From contig NZ_QJJZ01000013.1 of the NCBI RefSeq assembly GCF_003201775.1, positions 1 to 64,000 on the forward strand: a stretch of DNA of 64,000 bases. The letters run 5' to 3'. How positions within the stretch are numbered: the stretch's first letter is position 1; every line of letters begins with the position of its first letter. The notes below the pieces were generated by a model, which was not told where the DNA came from, did no database searches, and saw only the letters and a program-made list of their open reading frames with translations. Below, one piece after another: positions 54,036 through 62,358 of this stretch. This DNA comes from Arenibacter sp. ARW7G5Y1 (GTDB lineage: Bacteria > Bacteroidota > Bacteroidia > Flavobacteriales > Flavobacteriaceae). The translations under genes were made by a program, and so were the position numbers.

Positions 54036-55199
54036 TTAAGGCAATTGTTCCATTAAAAACCGTTTAACATTCTCGCCCATAACGGCTCTGATCTCCAATT
54101 CCGAAAATCCTTGATTCATTAATTCCTGTACAATAAATGGCAGACCGGTTACATCTATAGGGGTTGTGGCCGCCCCATCAAAATCGGACCCTAGGGCCAC
54201 ATGTTCTATACCCACCAGATCACGGACATACTTCATAGCCTCCACAATGTGCTTAATCTCCCCTTTTATGGCACCTCTAAAAAACCCAATACCTATTAGC
54301 CCCCCGGAGGCTGCAATTCTATTTATATGTTGGTCTGATATATTTCTGGGGCTATCCTTGGTGCCTTTAACACCGGTATGGGATACCACAACCGGACGGG
54401 TAGTTTGGTCAAGAATTTCATCTATCATTTTGGGGGATACGTGAGCCAAATCGATTATGATACCCAAACGGTTCATCTCCTTGATTACCTCCTTACCAAA
54501 ATTGGTAAGTCCAGCCCCGGAAAGACCATGTGCGGATCCACCTAATTCATTGTCGAAAAAATGCGTGGGAGCCATCATTCTAACTCCTTCGTCGTAAAGG
54601 TTCTGTACATTATACAAATTCCCCTCCAGACAATGTGCCCCTTCAATTCCCAAAAGGCCTCCAATGACCTCTGGGTCCGTTTGCTTAGATGCTATCAATT
54701 TTGTTAGATCTTGGCGCGATTCAACCAATAAGAATTTACCGTCATACTTCTCTTGGTATTCCTGCAAAGCCCTTGCCTGGTGCACGGCCCGCTTGTACAG
54801 ACTAAACCACTTATCGGGCAGTTGGCCCTGAACGAAATTCAACAACGTAATTTTATCGAAGGCATCCGCACTGTTCTGCTTAAAATTTTGCCCTTTGGGC
54901 GATTTGGTAACAATGGTAAAAGCCTGCAAGCTCATATTGGCCTGTTGCATACGTGGAAAATCCAAATGGGCATAATCCATTTTTTTGGTCAAGTCACGAT
55001 CCCAAAGCAAGGCATCACAATGCAGGTCTGCAATGAACCCCAAAGAATTATACAGTTCTTTTGCTTCGGGCCCCAGTTGTCTGGGATCGTTATATTCAAC
55101 AAGGTTCATCTGTTTATCCAAAATTGGAGACACCAGAAACGTTGCCAAGAAATAAAGCAGTAGTACAACGGCCAAGGTATACCTAAGAATTTTTTTCAT
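54036..55199 (-). CDS. Membrane (renal-type) dipeptidase
   Basis: 387 residues. N-terminal hydrophobic anchor (LAVVLLLYFLATFLVSPIL). Peptidase M19 zinc ligands: IADLHCDALLWDRD, LGIEGAHCLEGN, IDLAHVSPKM and VVSHTGVKGT, then ALGSDFDGA. It hydrolyses dipeptides in the periplasm. Stand-alone gene. Confidence 0.92.
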   Translation of the reverse strand: MKKILRYTLAVVLLLYFLATFLVSPILDKQMNLVEYNDPRQLGPEAKELYNSLGFIADLHCDALLWDRDLTKKMDYAHLDFPRMQQANMSLQAFTIVTKSPKGQNFKQNSADAFDKITLLNFVQGQLPDKWFSLYKRAVHQARALQEYQEKYDGKFLLVESRQDLTKLIASKQTDPEVIGGLLGIEGAHCLEGNLYNVQNLYDEGVRMMAPTHFFDNELGGSAHGLSGAGLTNFGKEVIKEMNRLGIIIDLAHVSPKMIDEILDQTTRPVVVSHTGVKGTKDSPRNISDQHINRIAASGGLIGIGFFRGAIKGEIKHIVEAMKYVRDLVGIEHVALGSDFDGAATTPIDVTGLPFIVQELMNQGFSELEIRAVMGENVKRFLMEQLP

Positions 55200-55406
55200 C
55201 CAATTTCGCCAATTTTGTGAGCCAAAAAATAATCAAAATAAATTAAAAACAATTATAAAGTGAATCGATTTCTAAATTTTTAAGTCCTAATGGACTGTAT
55301 CTCTTTTTGGTGTTGTCTAAAAACGTAAATGCTTGTAAAACAAAAAAGAAGATTTAACGTTATGTCATTAAATTGAATTTGGAAACACCTACTAAAATCT
55401 GAACTC

Positions 55407-55556
55407 ATGAAAAAAGCAATCTACTTAGCAACATTCTTATTTTGCACCCTAACCATCTTCAGTTGTACCAATGACGAAGATGAGGAAAAAATTGATGTCC
55501 TAACCCCTTCCGATAGTACCCAAACCAGTCTTGAAGTTTTTGAACCAGCGGAATAG
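55407..55556 (+). CDS. Small acidic lipoprotein (49 residues)
   Basis: An open frame of 49 residues: a signal MKKAIYLATFLFCTLTIFSC with lipobox FSC (Cys20), then 29 acidic residues (TNDEDEEKIDVLTP). Short acidic lipoproteins with this layout are frequent in flavobacteria. The ATG is well placed and a perfect terminator follows 12 bases after the stop, which supports a real gene. Function unknown. Confidence 0.7.
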   Translation: MKKAIYLATFLFCTLTIFSCTNDEDEEKIDVLTPSDSTQTSLEVFEPAE

Positions 55557-55561
55557 GGCAT

Positions 55562-55608
55562 AAAAAAGGTCGGTTTGTAGCGAGATATTCTCCAAACCGA
55601 CCTTTTTA
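55562..55608 (+). terminator. Bidirectional rho-independent terminator
   Basis: GGTCGGTTTG (55568-55577) pairs perfectly with CAAACCGACC (55593-55602), flanked by an A run and a T run. It serves the small lipoprotein on the plus strand and the histidine kinase on the minus strand. Confidence 0.9.
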
Positions 55609-55653
55609 TTATTGTTTTACTCCCTTGAAATTCTTTTTAAATCGGCCATTTTC

Positions 55654-56733
55654 TCATTTGAAGGTAATGGTAAAGGTAACCCCATTATTAACTTCACTTT
55701 CTACTGCAATAGTACCTCCGAGACTGTTGATATGATTATACACCAGATAAAGTCCAACCCCTTTACTATCCCCATCTCCACCTCCATTATTATGGAATTT
55801 TTGATTGAGGCCAAATATTTTACTGCCAAACTTTTCCATGTCAAAACCAAGGCCGTTGTCTGTATAAATAAGCTGATTCTTACCTTCTACAACCTGTGAT
55901 GTAATAGAAATTACCGGCGGAACATCGGGCCTGGCATACTTAATGGAATTGGTCAACAGGTTTAGGAAAATACTTTCCATATAACTTGGATTATGTCTTA
56001 CGCCCCTTAAATTGGAAAAATCTACATTAAAGGTTACATTGGCATTCCCCAATAGGGAACTGATGGATGACTTAACCTGTTTAAGAATTAATTCAAAATC
56101 TACTACCTCCAGGTCTATGTTCGATGTTTCCCTCTTACTTATAAGATCCACATAATTGTTCAGGGAATTATTGAGCCCCTCGGTGGCCATCTTCATATAA
56201 TCCAAGGTTTCCAAAATTTCCTTATCTTCAATTTTGCTCATATCCAAAAACCCAAATATGGATAATAAATTGTTTACTGGAGACCTTAAATCATGGGATG
56301 TGGTATAATTGAGTTGTTTCAACTCATGGTTTTTATCCACCAAGTTGATCAGATGCTCAATACGCTCTTTTTCCAGTTTCTTTTTATGGGTTATATTTTT
56401 GGCAATGGCATATACCAATTTTTCATTCTCCAAGGGTATGGAAGTCCAATGCAACCAAATTATCTCCCCTGTTTTAGAGACGTATCTATTTTCGTAATTG
56501 ACCAAGGGCACATTCTTTATCAAATTCTCCCTATATCTACCCGTCAGGTCCCTATCTTCCTCATGGATGAACTCCTGTATTTTCCTGGAAAACAACTCCT
56601 CTTCGGTATAGCCCAAGAGTTGCACCAAAGCTGGATTTACTTTTTTAAAATAGCCGTCATAACCAGCTATACATAATAAATCCATGGAAAGATTAAAAAA
56701 AGGTTCCAGACTAAGGTTATCGGTTTCTTGCAT
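55654..56733 (-). CDS. PAS-domain sensor histidine kinase
   Basis: 359 residues from the ATG at 56733 (MQETDNLSLEPFF). A longer frame to 56832 has no domain. N-terminal PAS domain (about 10-125; DLLCIAGYDGYFKKVNPALVQLLGYTEEEL), a coiled connector, then HisKA with SHDLRSPVNNLLSIFGF (phospho-His near 148) and HATPase_c with LLTNSIKYA (N box), IYTDNGLGFDM (G1) and GGDGDSKGVGLYLVYN (G2). No transmembrane segment, so a cytoplasmic sensor. No response regulator is adjacent. Confidence 0.93.
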   Translation of the reverse strand: MQETDNLSLEPFFNLSMDLLCIAGYDGYFKKVNPALVQLLGYTEEELFSRKIQEFIHEEDRDLTGRYRENLIKNVPLVNYENRYVSKTGEIIWLHWTSIPLENEKLVYAIAKNITHKKKLEKERIEHLINLVDKNHELKQLNYTTSHDLRSPVNNLLSIFGFLDMSKIEDKEILETLDYMKMATEGLNNSLNNYVDLISKRETSNIDLEVVDFELILKQVKSSISSLLGNANVTFNVDFSNLRGVRHNPSYMESIFLNLLTNSIKYARPDVPPVISITSQVVEGKNQLIYTDNGLGFDMEKFGSKIFGLNQKFHNNGGGDGDSKGVGLYLVYNHINSLGGTIAVESEVNNGVTFTITFK

Positions 56734-56883
56734 GCTGTTGTTATGATAATGGTAATATACGTTTTTTAACCAAACAAAATAAATACTAGTGCTTGTCCTG
56801 CCCAAGGCCAGACTATTAGGTAAGCTCTTCACAAATTCAAAAAACTGCCATTATCAATCCCATCACGAACATATGGGTATAAA

Positions 56884-56913
56884 CAAAAAAACCGCAGTTA
56901 AAATGAATGCGGT
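56884..56913 (-). terminator. Rho-independent terminator of folD
   Basis: On the minus strand ACCGCA (56912-56907) and TGCGGT (56895-56890) form a stem around an 11-base loop and are followed by a run of seven T. It lies ten bases past the folD stop. Confidence 0.8.
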
Positions 56914-56922
56914 CTTCTGGAA

Positions 56923-57807
56923 TTATTTTTGGCTTCTATGCCTTTCCCGTGCCAACAAGGTATTTTTTAACAACATGGCGATCGTCATTGGTCCCACACC
57001 TCCAGGAACCGGAGTAATATAAGAAGCCTTCTTGCTCACATTTTCAAAATCCACATCCCCCGTTATATAATAACCTCTCTCTTTGGTGTCGTCCGGAACT
57101 CTGGTGATGCCAACATCAATGATTACGGCATCATCCTTCACCATTTCGGCTTTTAAAAAGTTGGGCACTCCCAATGCGGAGATAACTATATCGGCCTGTG
57201 ATATAATCTGGGTAATATTTTTGGTATGGCTATGCGTAAGGGTTACGGTGGAATTTCCAGGCCAACCTTTTCTTCCCATAAGAATACTCATTGGTCTACC
57301 TACAATATGGCTCCGACCAATAACTACGGTATGCTTTCCCTTTGTCTCCACCTTATATCTTTCCAAGAGTTCCAATATCCCAAAAGGCGTGGCAGGAATA
57401 AAAGTGCTCATATCCAGGGCCATTTTTCCAAAGTTGGTCGGATGGAATCCGTCCACATCCTTATCCGGATCCACCGCCAACAAGACACGTTGTGTATTGA
57501 TCTGCTCTGGCAAAGGCAATTGAACAATAAATCCGTCTATATCCTCATTCTTGTTGAGTTCTTCTATTTTGTTCAACAACTCCTGTTCCGAGGTGGTGCT
57601 TGGCAACTGTACCAAGGTAGATTCGAATCCTACTTTCTCACAGGACCTTACCTTGCTACCAACATAGGTAAGACTGGCACCGTCGTTCCCCACGATAACC
57701 GCTGCCAAATGTGGCACCTTTTCACCACGCTCCCTCATTTTAGCTACCTCAGCGGCTATTTCCTCCTTTATTTGATTCGATACTTTTTTACCGTCTAAAA
57801 TTTCCAT
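56923..57807 (-). CDS. folD: Methylenetetrahydrofolate dehydrogenase/cyclohydrolase
   Basis: 294 residues. Bifunctional one-carbon enzyme. Catalytic Lys in YVGSKVRSCEKVGF, DGFIVQLPLPEQ, KDVDGFHPTNFGKM, NADP-binding VVIGRSHIVGRPMSILM and the C-terminal YITPVPGGVGPMTIAMLL. Length matches. A small four-helix-bundle gene lies 12 bases upstream and ffh beyond it. Confidence 0.96.
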   Translation of the reverse strand: MEILDGKKVSNQIKEEIAAEVAKMRERGEKVPHLAAVIVGNDGASLTYVGSKVRSCEKVGFESTLVQLPSTTSEQELLNKIEELNKNEDIDGFIVQLPLPEQINTQRVLLAVDPDKDVDGFHPTNFGKMALDMSTFIPATPFGILELLERYKVETKGKHTVVIGRSHIVGRPMSILMGRKGWPGNSTVTLTHSHTKNITQIISQADIVISALGVPNFLKAEMVKDDAVIIDVGITRVPDDTKERGYYITGDVDFENVSKKASYITPVPGGVGPMTIAMLLKNTLLARERHRSQK

Positions 57808-57818
57808 TCATTTAAAGT

Positions 57819-58229
57819 TTAATGTTCAAGGTTGTTGTTTGTTGAATTTTGACCCCTTGTACTCTGATCGGGACAAGTAACTAATAAAGGAGCTGATTTT
57901 TTTTTACTTTCCAAAAGAACCAATTCGTAAAGAACCTCGAAAGAGGATCTGTTAATATGATTTCTATCCAATACTCTATAAAGTTGGGAACGTAGTTCAC
58001 CACATGAAGCTTTTGCTATTCTTAAAAATTGAATAAATTCGCGATTGCCATTGCGCTCGAACCCTTCTGAAATATTATCCATAATTGATCCAGAACTTTT
58101 ATCCATCTGATTCCTAAGAGCATAATTGCTGCCTAAAGAAGTGGTTTCAAAAATTTGATGTACTTTATTACATATCTCCCGAGCCAACTGCCATATTACC
58201 AAATCTTCAAACCTTTCAACCTTTGCCAT
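57819..58229 (-). CDS. Four-helix-bundle protein (S23/IVS-encoded type)
   Basis: 136 residues. The pattern FEDLVIWQLAREICNKVHQIF, LRNQMDKSSGSIMDNISEGFERNGNREFIQFLRIAKASCGELRSQL is that of the small bundle proteins first seen in 23S rRNA intervening sequences and related to the Avd subunit of diversity-generating retroelements. Role unknown. Inserted between ffh and folD, with phrase-like repeats (gaacctggaaccttt) just upstream at 58262-58290. No reverse transcriptase is in the window. Confidence 0.88.
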   Translation of the reverse strand: MAKVERFEDLVIWQLAREICNKVHQIFETTSLGSNYALRNQMDKSSGSIMDNISEGFERNGNREFIQFLRIAKASCGELRSQLYRVLDRNHINRSSFEVLYELVLLESKKKSAPLLVTCPDQSTRGQNSTNNNLEH

Positions 58230-58308
58230 TAGGACATCTATTTTATACTTTGCTCCTGCAATCTGAAACCTCGAACCTGGAACCTTTGACTTTCAATTTC
58301 GAACAACC

Positions 58309-59646
58309 CTACTTCATCCCCTTCATGGCCCCCATCATCTGCATCATCTTTTTGCCGCCGCCGCCCTGCATCATCTTCATCATCTTGCTCATTTGATCAA
58401 ATTGCTTCAGCAATTGATTTATTTCCTGAATACTGGTACCACTACCTTTGGCTATCCTCTTTTTTCGACTGGCGTTCAATTTAGCCGGGGTAGATCGTTC
58501 ATCCGGGGTCATGGAATGTATAATGGCCTCTATATGTTTAAAGGCATCATCATCTATATCCAAGCCTTTTAAAGCTTTTCCTGCTCCAGGAATCATCCCC
58601 ATAAGATCTTTAAGGCTACCCATCTTTTTTATTTGCTGGATCTGGCTTAAAAAGTCATCAAAACCAAATTTATTCTTGGCTATCTTCTTCTGGATTTTCC
58701 TGGCCTCCTCCTCATCAAACTGCTCTTGGGCCCTTTCCACCAAAGACACCACATCCCCCATACCAAGGATTCGTTCGGCCATACGGGAAGGGTAAAAGAC
58801 ATCTATGGCATCCATTTTTTCCCCCGTACCTATAAACTTAATGGGCTTGTTTACGACAGATTTAATGGAAATAGCGGCACCACCACGGGTGTCCCCATCC
58901 AATTTTGTTAATATGACCCCGTCAAAATTAAGAACGTCGTTAAAGGATTTGGCAGTATTAACAGCATCCTGTCCTGTCATGGAATCTACCACGAACAGGG
59001 TTTCCTGAGGCTGTATGGCTTTATGGATATCGGCAATTTCATTCATCATTTGCTCATCCACTGCCAAACGACCTGCCGTATCAATAATAACTACATTAAA
59101 ACCATTGGCCTTTGCATGGGCAATACCTGCTTTTGAGATGGCAACGGGGTCATTATTTCCCCGGTCCGAAAAAACCTCAACACCAATCTGCTCCCCTACT
59201 ACATGAAGTTGGTCTATCGCAGCAGGCCTATAAACATCACAGGCCACCAACAAAGGTTTTTTTGTCTTTTTGGTTTTAAGATAATTGGCCAATTTTCCTG
59301 AAAAGGTAGTTTTACCGGAACCCTGTAGACCGGACATTAGGATTACGGAGGGCGTACCGGATAAATTGATGCCCTCAGCGTCTCCGCCCATAAGCTCAGT
59401 AAGCTCGTCCTTCACCAATTTTACCATCAACTGGCCTGGCTGAAGGGAGGTCAATACATCCTGTCCCAATGCTTTTTCCTTTACCTTATTGGTAAACTCC
59501 TTGGCAATTTTAAAGTTGACATCCGCATCCAAAAGTGCCCTACGCACCTCCTTTAAGGTTTCCGCAACATTGATCTCTGTAATTTGTCCATGTCCTTTTA
59601 GAACATGTAACGCCTTATCCAACTTTTCACTTAAATTATCAAACAT
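58309..59646 (-). CDS. ffh: Signal recognition particle protein Ffh
   Basis: 445 residues. N domain (1-90), G domain with GLQGSGKTTFSGKLA (G1, near 107), DVYRPAAIDQL, VIIDTAGR (G3) and TKLDGDTRGGAA (G4), then the methionine-rich M domain (about 300-445) ending MMKMMQGGGGKKMMQMMG, which binds 4.5S RNA and signal peptides. Essential targeting factor. The RNA partner is not in the window. Confidence 0.97.
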   Translation of the reverse strand: MFDNLSEKLDKALHVLKGHGQITEINVAETLKEVRRALLDADVNFKIAKEFTNKVKEKALGQDVLTSLQPGQLMVKLVKDELTELMGGDAEGINLSGTPSVILMSGLQGSGKTTFSGKLANYLKTKKTKKPLLVACDVYRPAAIDQLHVVGEQIGVEVFSDRGNNDPVAISKAGIAHAKANGFNVVIIDTAGRLAVDEQMMNEIADIHKAIQPQETLFVVDSMTGQDAVNTAKSFNDVLNFDGVILTKLDGDTRGGAAISIKSVVNKPIKFIGTGEKMDAIDVFYPSRMAERILGMGDVVSLVERAQEQFDEEEARKIQKKIAKNKFGFDDFLSQIQQIKKMGSLKDLMGMIPGAGKALKGLDIDDDAFKHIEAIIHSMTPDERSTPAKLNASRKKRIAKGSGTSIQEINQLLKQFDQMSKMMKMMQGGGGKKMMQMMGAMKGMK

Positions 59647-59733
59647 AGTCTTACTGTATTATCAGGAAAGCGCAAATTTAAGAATAACTGCCGTAAGTGT
59701 GAAGCCTGGGATGAAAAATATAAAAGTAAAAAA

Positions 59734-59763
59734 AGGGCAGCTTCCTGAGGAAGCCACCCTTTT
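59734..59763 (-). terminator. Terminator after the modular lipoprotein gene
   Basis: AGGG-ca-GCTTCC (59734-59745), loop TGA and GGAAGC-ca-CCCT (59749-59760) form a stem with one internal mismatch pair, with A and T runs on both sides. It lies just past the lipoprotein stop at 59785 on the minus strand. Confidence 0.75.
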
Positions 59764-59784
59764 CCAAAAATTGGGGCAAAATTT

Positions 59785-61533
59785 TTATTTCTTTTCTAAA
59801 ACAAGAACTTCTATGTTGTTCCCATTAATCATCTTTAACTCTACGCGATCATTGGTAATGGAGACAATTTTCCAGTCGTCCATTAAGACTTGCATGGCCG
59901 TAGCCAAGCCAAAATTAAGGTAACATTTCAGCTCTCCTTCACTATCCCTTATTATTCTCCAGAGTCCCGGATAGGCTGGTCCGGTTTCGCCTGTGGTAAC
60001 ATTCACGGCTAGTTCGGCCTGAAAGTCGAAGACAAAAGCTGCATAATTTTGGGTTTCATCATTATCGCCCTCCATATATTTTGCAATTATCCATTCTCCG
60101 CCCATCATGATATTCCTAATCTCGGCAACATCTTCATCGTCGGCGTTATTATCACAAACCCTTTCCAAGATTAGTTCATAATTCCCATCTTCTATAGTAA
60201 ACTTTAAACGTTTATCCCTAAGATCGGACAATAACCATTCAAAACTCACCCCTGGCTCGTCCCCCATGGTAATGGCCATTACCAAACGCCCTTGGGCATT
60301 GGTCGTAATAGCCCAGGTACCTTCTGACATATCGGATTCGTTGCTCAAAGTAACCACCCCCTCGGCCTGAAAAGCGAACTCGTACCCCAATAACCTATCA
60401 AGGTCTTCGTTGTTCAGCATTACCTTTTTTATGACCCAGCTACACTCTTTTAAAATTTCCCTCAAGGTATCCGGTGTGTTATCTACGATACCACATGCCT
60501 TTTTCATTATTATCCGCTCCCCTTCACCGGCATACAACTTAATTTTACCATCGTCCAGATCATAAACAAACCACTCCAGGTCAAAATCGGCCAAGGCTTC
60601 AAAGTCCAACTTCAACAAGACCCTGTTCTCTCCAATTCTGGTACTCCAGGTTCCCGTTAAACTGTTCCCTGCCCTATCTTTCATTACGACCTTTCCGTCA
60701 TCGGTAAAATTCATTACGTAATCAAAATACTGACCTGTATTGTCTATATTGGCCCGTATTACTTCATTCACCAACCATGGGCAGGCCACTAGGTACTCTT
60801 CCAAACGCTCTTGGGTAAAGTCATCATCATAATCGTCGTCCTCATCACATTCACTTTTGGCCGTTTCAATGGCATTGGCCAGTTCGGCATTATTGCTTAC
60901 ACTAATTTTAGTATCATCATATAATTCCAATGTAATAGGGAAATCAAAACTAAGTAGGTCATCATCACCACGTTCGGCGAAATAGCGTCTTAATTGCATA
61001 TCATTTTCTACGGTAACATTCCCTGTTTGCTGTAGATTGATATCAAAGGAATATACAACAATAGGGTACACAAAATCTATACATTCTATATCATCGTCAT
61101 CCCCACCTTCAACACACTCTTCAACCTTTTCACGAAGTTGTTCCTTGTTACTTATAGTTACTTCCGTATAATCCGACAAGGTAATCTGTATTGGGAATAT
61201 AATTTCCAAGATATCATCATCTACCTCTACCTCATTAAAAAGCTGCTTTATCAACTTTAAATCTTCAATAGCATCTATTTTAACTTCCAGGCCATTTACA
61301 TTTACCATATATGGAAAGTTGATTGCAATACAACTTGCTCCATCCACAATATTGTCATAAGAACCATCTTTGGACGACGTTCTTTTAATTAGTTGTGCCG
61401 TACTGGAACTTGCCAATATGGCTTCCTGGTTATCCTCTCCAGGCAATTCTTCAAACTCTTCCTGACAAGAAGTGAAATTTAATGCCACCAGAAGTAGGCT
61501 CCCGTACATTAAATATGACATAAACTTTTTCAT
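59785..61533 (-). CDS. Large modular lipoprotein, three plus three repeats
   Basis: 582 residues from the ATG at 61533; a longer frame to 61578 lacks a signal. Lipobox FTSC (Cys23). Two sets of internal repeats are visible. Residues 66-230 hold three modules of about 60-80 residues with an FPI/YPI strand, a strand with a conserved turn (ITLSDYTEVTISN, LELYDDTKISVSN) and a helix ending in Cys or an acidic stretch. Residues 240-582 hold three lipocalin-like modules of about 110 residues: helix, CPWLV/CSWVI/GEWII strand, GTW/GLW, a W[L/F]-based hairpin and a closing strand (IIMKKACG, LILERVC, VLVLEKK). Very acidic. Promoter matches that of fecR. Confidence 0.85.
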   Translation of the reverse strand: MKKFMSYLMYGSLLLVALNFTSCQEEFEELPGEDNQEAILASSSTAQLIKRTSSKDGSYDNIVDGASCIAINFPYMVNVNGLEVKIDAIEDLKLIKQLFNEVEVDDDILEIIFPIQITLSDYTEVTISNKEQLREKVEECVEGGDDDDIECIDFVYPIVVYSFDINLQQTGNVTVENDMQLRRYFAERGDDDLLSFDFPITLELYDDTKISVSNNAELANAIETAKSECDEDDDYDDDFTQERLEEYLVACPWLVNEVIRANIDNTGQYFDYVMNFTDDGKVVMKDRAGNSLTGTWSTRIGENRVLLKLDFEALADFDLEWFVYDLDDGKIKLYAGEGERIIMKKACGIVDNTPDTLREILKECSWVIKKVMLNNEDLDRLLGYEFAFQAEGVVTLSNESDMSEGTWAITTNAQGRLVMAITMGDEPGVSFEWLLSDLRDKRLKFTIEDGNYELILERVCDNNADDEDVAEIRNIMMGGEWIIAKYMEGDNDETQNYAAFVFDFQAELAVNVTTGETGPAYPGLWRIIRDSEGELKCYLNFGLATAMQVLMDDWKIVSITNDRVELKMINGNNIEVLVLEKK

Positions 61534-61557
61534 AACGATTTGGTTTTTATTTGTTCG

Positions 61558-61593
61558 TATATATCTAAAACAACCCACTTTTAAAATACCCTA
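61558..61593 (-). promoter_or_regulatory. ECF-type promoter of the modular lipoprotein (shared motif)
   Basis: On the minus strand TAGGGTATTTT (61593-61583), nine bases, then TTGTTTTAGATATATA (61573-61558). The same two blocks at the same spacing precede fecR at 62311-62346. This is not the housekeeping TTTG/TAnnTTTG form, so it is a good candidate for recognition by the ECF sigma factor encoded next to it. Confidence 0.6.
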
Positions 61594-61617
61594 CCTAATT
61601 TTTTGTTTTTTTTAAAA

Positions 61618-61625
61618 TATCTTTG
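61618..61625 (+). promoter_or_regulatory. -7 element of the sigma factor gene
   Basis: TATCTTTG matches TAnnTTTG exactly and lies 20 bases before the TTG start at 61646, supporting that start. No -33 TTTG at the standard distance was found. The shared lipoprotein/fecR motif is absent on this strand. Confidence 0.4.
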
Positions 61626-61645
61626 AAAAAATAAAACAGGAAGGA

Positions 61646-62158
61646 TTGAAAGCTATCAAAGAAGAACATGTATGCGAGGATAAAGTTTACGCTTCAATCT
61701 TTAGCACCCATTCCAAAACGGTTTTTAATTACATATATTATAAGTTCGGCAATGAGGAAAAAGCGTATGATGTTGTACAAGAGGCCTTTATGAAATTATG
61801 GGAAAACTGTTCCAAGGTTGCACCGGACAAGGCCAAGTCCTATGTATATACCATTGCAAACAATTTATACCTGAATGTTATAAAAGCGGAAAAAGTAAGA
61901 TTAAAATACGCACCGGATACCAATGCAATTGTAAATGAATCCCCGGAATTTTTATTGGAGGAACAGGAATATAAAGAAAAATTGGAACGTGCATTGGCAG
62001 CTTTGCCAGAAAACCAACGTACCACCTTTTTGCTAAATAGGATAGATGGAAAGAAATATGCGGAAATCGCGGAAATGGAGGGGGTAAGTGTAAAAGCTAT
62101 TGAAAAAAGGATGCACTTGGCCTTAAAAACACTTAGGGACCAGATTGAAGGAATATAG
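61646..62158 (+). CDS. RNA polymerase ECF sigma factor (FecI-like)
   Basis: 170 residues with a TTG start at 61646, because no in-frame ATG precedes the conserved region. Sigma-2 region: VFNYIYYKFGNEEKAYDVVQEAFMKLWENC with the core-binding and -10 helices. Sigma-4 region: ALAALPENQRTTFLLNRIDGKKYAEIAEMEGVSVKAIEKRMHLAL with the -35 helix-turn-helix. It is followed by fecR and a TonB receptor, the FecI/FecR/FecA arrangement in which the receptor signals through FecR to the sigma factor. Confidence 0.93.
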   Translation: MKAIKEEHVCEDKVYASIFSTHSKTVFNYIYYKFGNEEKAYDVVQEAFMKLWENCSKVAPDKAKSYVYTIANNLYLNVIKAEKVRLKYAPDTNAIVNESPEFLLEEQEYKEKLERALAALPENQRTTFLLNRIDGKKYAEIAEMEGVSVKAIEKRMHLALKTLRDQIEGI

Positions 62159-62310
62159 GACAAAGAATTGAATACGGAGTAATGAGTAAATGGGCAATTG
62201 GGGTATTTTAACCTATTTAGGGTTAGAAAATTATCATTTTATACAGCAATCCCAAGACACGACACAAATATCGCTATACTAGTAGTAATTGTTAATTGTT
62301 AATTGAAAAG

Positions 62311-62346
62311 TAGGGTATTTTCAGTTTTGATTGTTATACCTATATA
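62311..62346 (+). promoter_or_regulatory. ECF-type promoter of fecR (shared motif)
   Basis: TAGGGTATTTT (62311-62321), nine bases, then TTGTTATACCTATATA (62331-62346). The second block matches that of the lipoprotein promoter at 13 of 16 positions and the first block at all 11, with equal spacing. A partial copy (GGGGTATTTT) is at 62200-62209. It lies just before the fecR ATG, separating fecR transcription from the sigma gene. Confidence 0.6.
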
Positions 62347-62358
62347 AAGCTAGAAACC

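Noticed and set aside
57226-57798. A 190-codon open frame on the plus strand opposite folD
   Set aside because: It mirrors folD in an antisense frame, has no signal or motif, and folD is certain.
57819-58229. A diversity-generating retroelement, suggested by an Avd-like bundle protein
   Set aside because: No reverse transcriptase, template repeat or variable repeat is present nearby. The protein fits the common stand-alone S23-type family.
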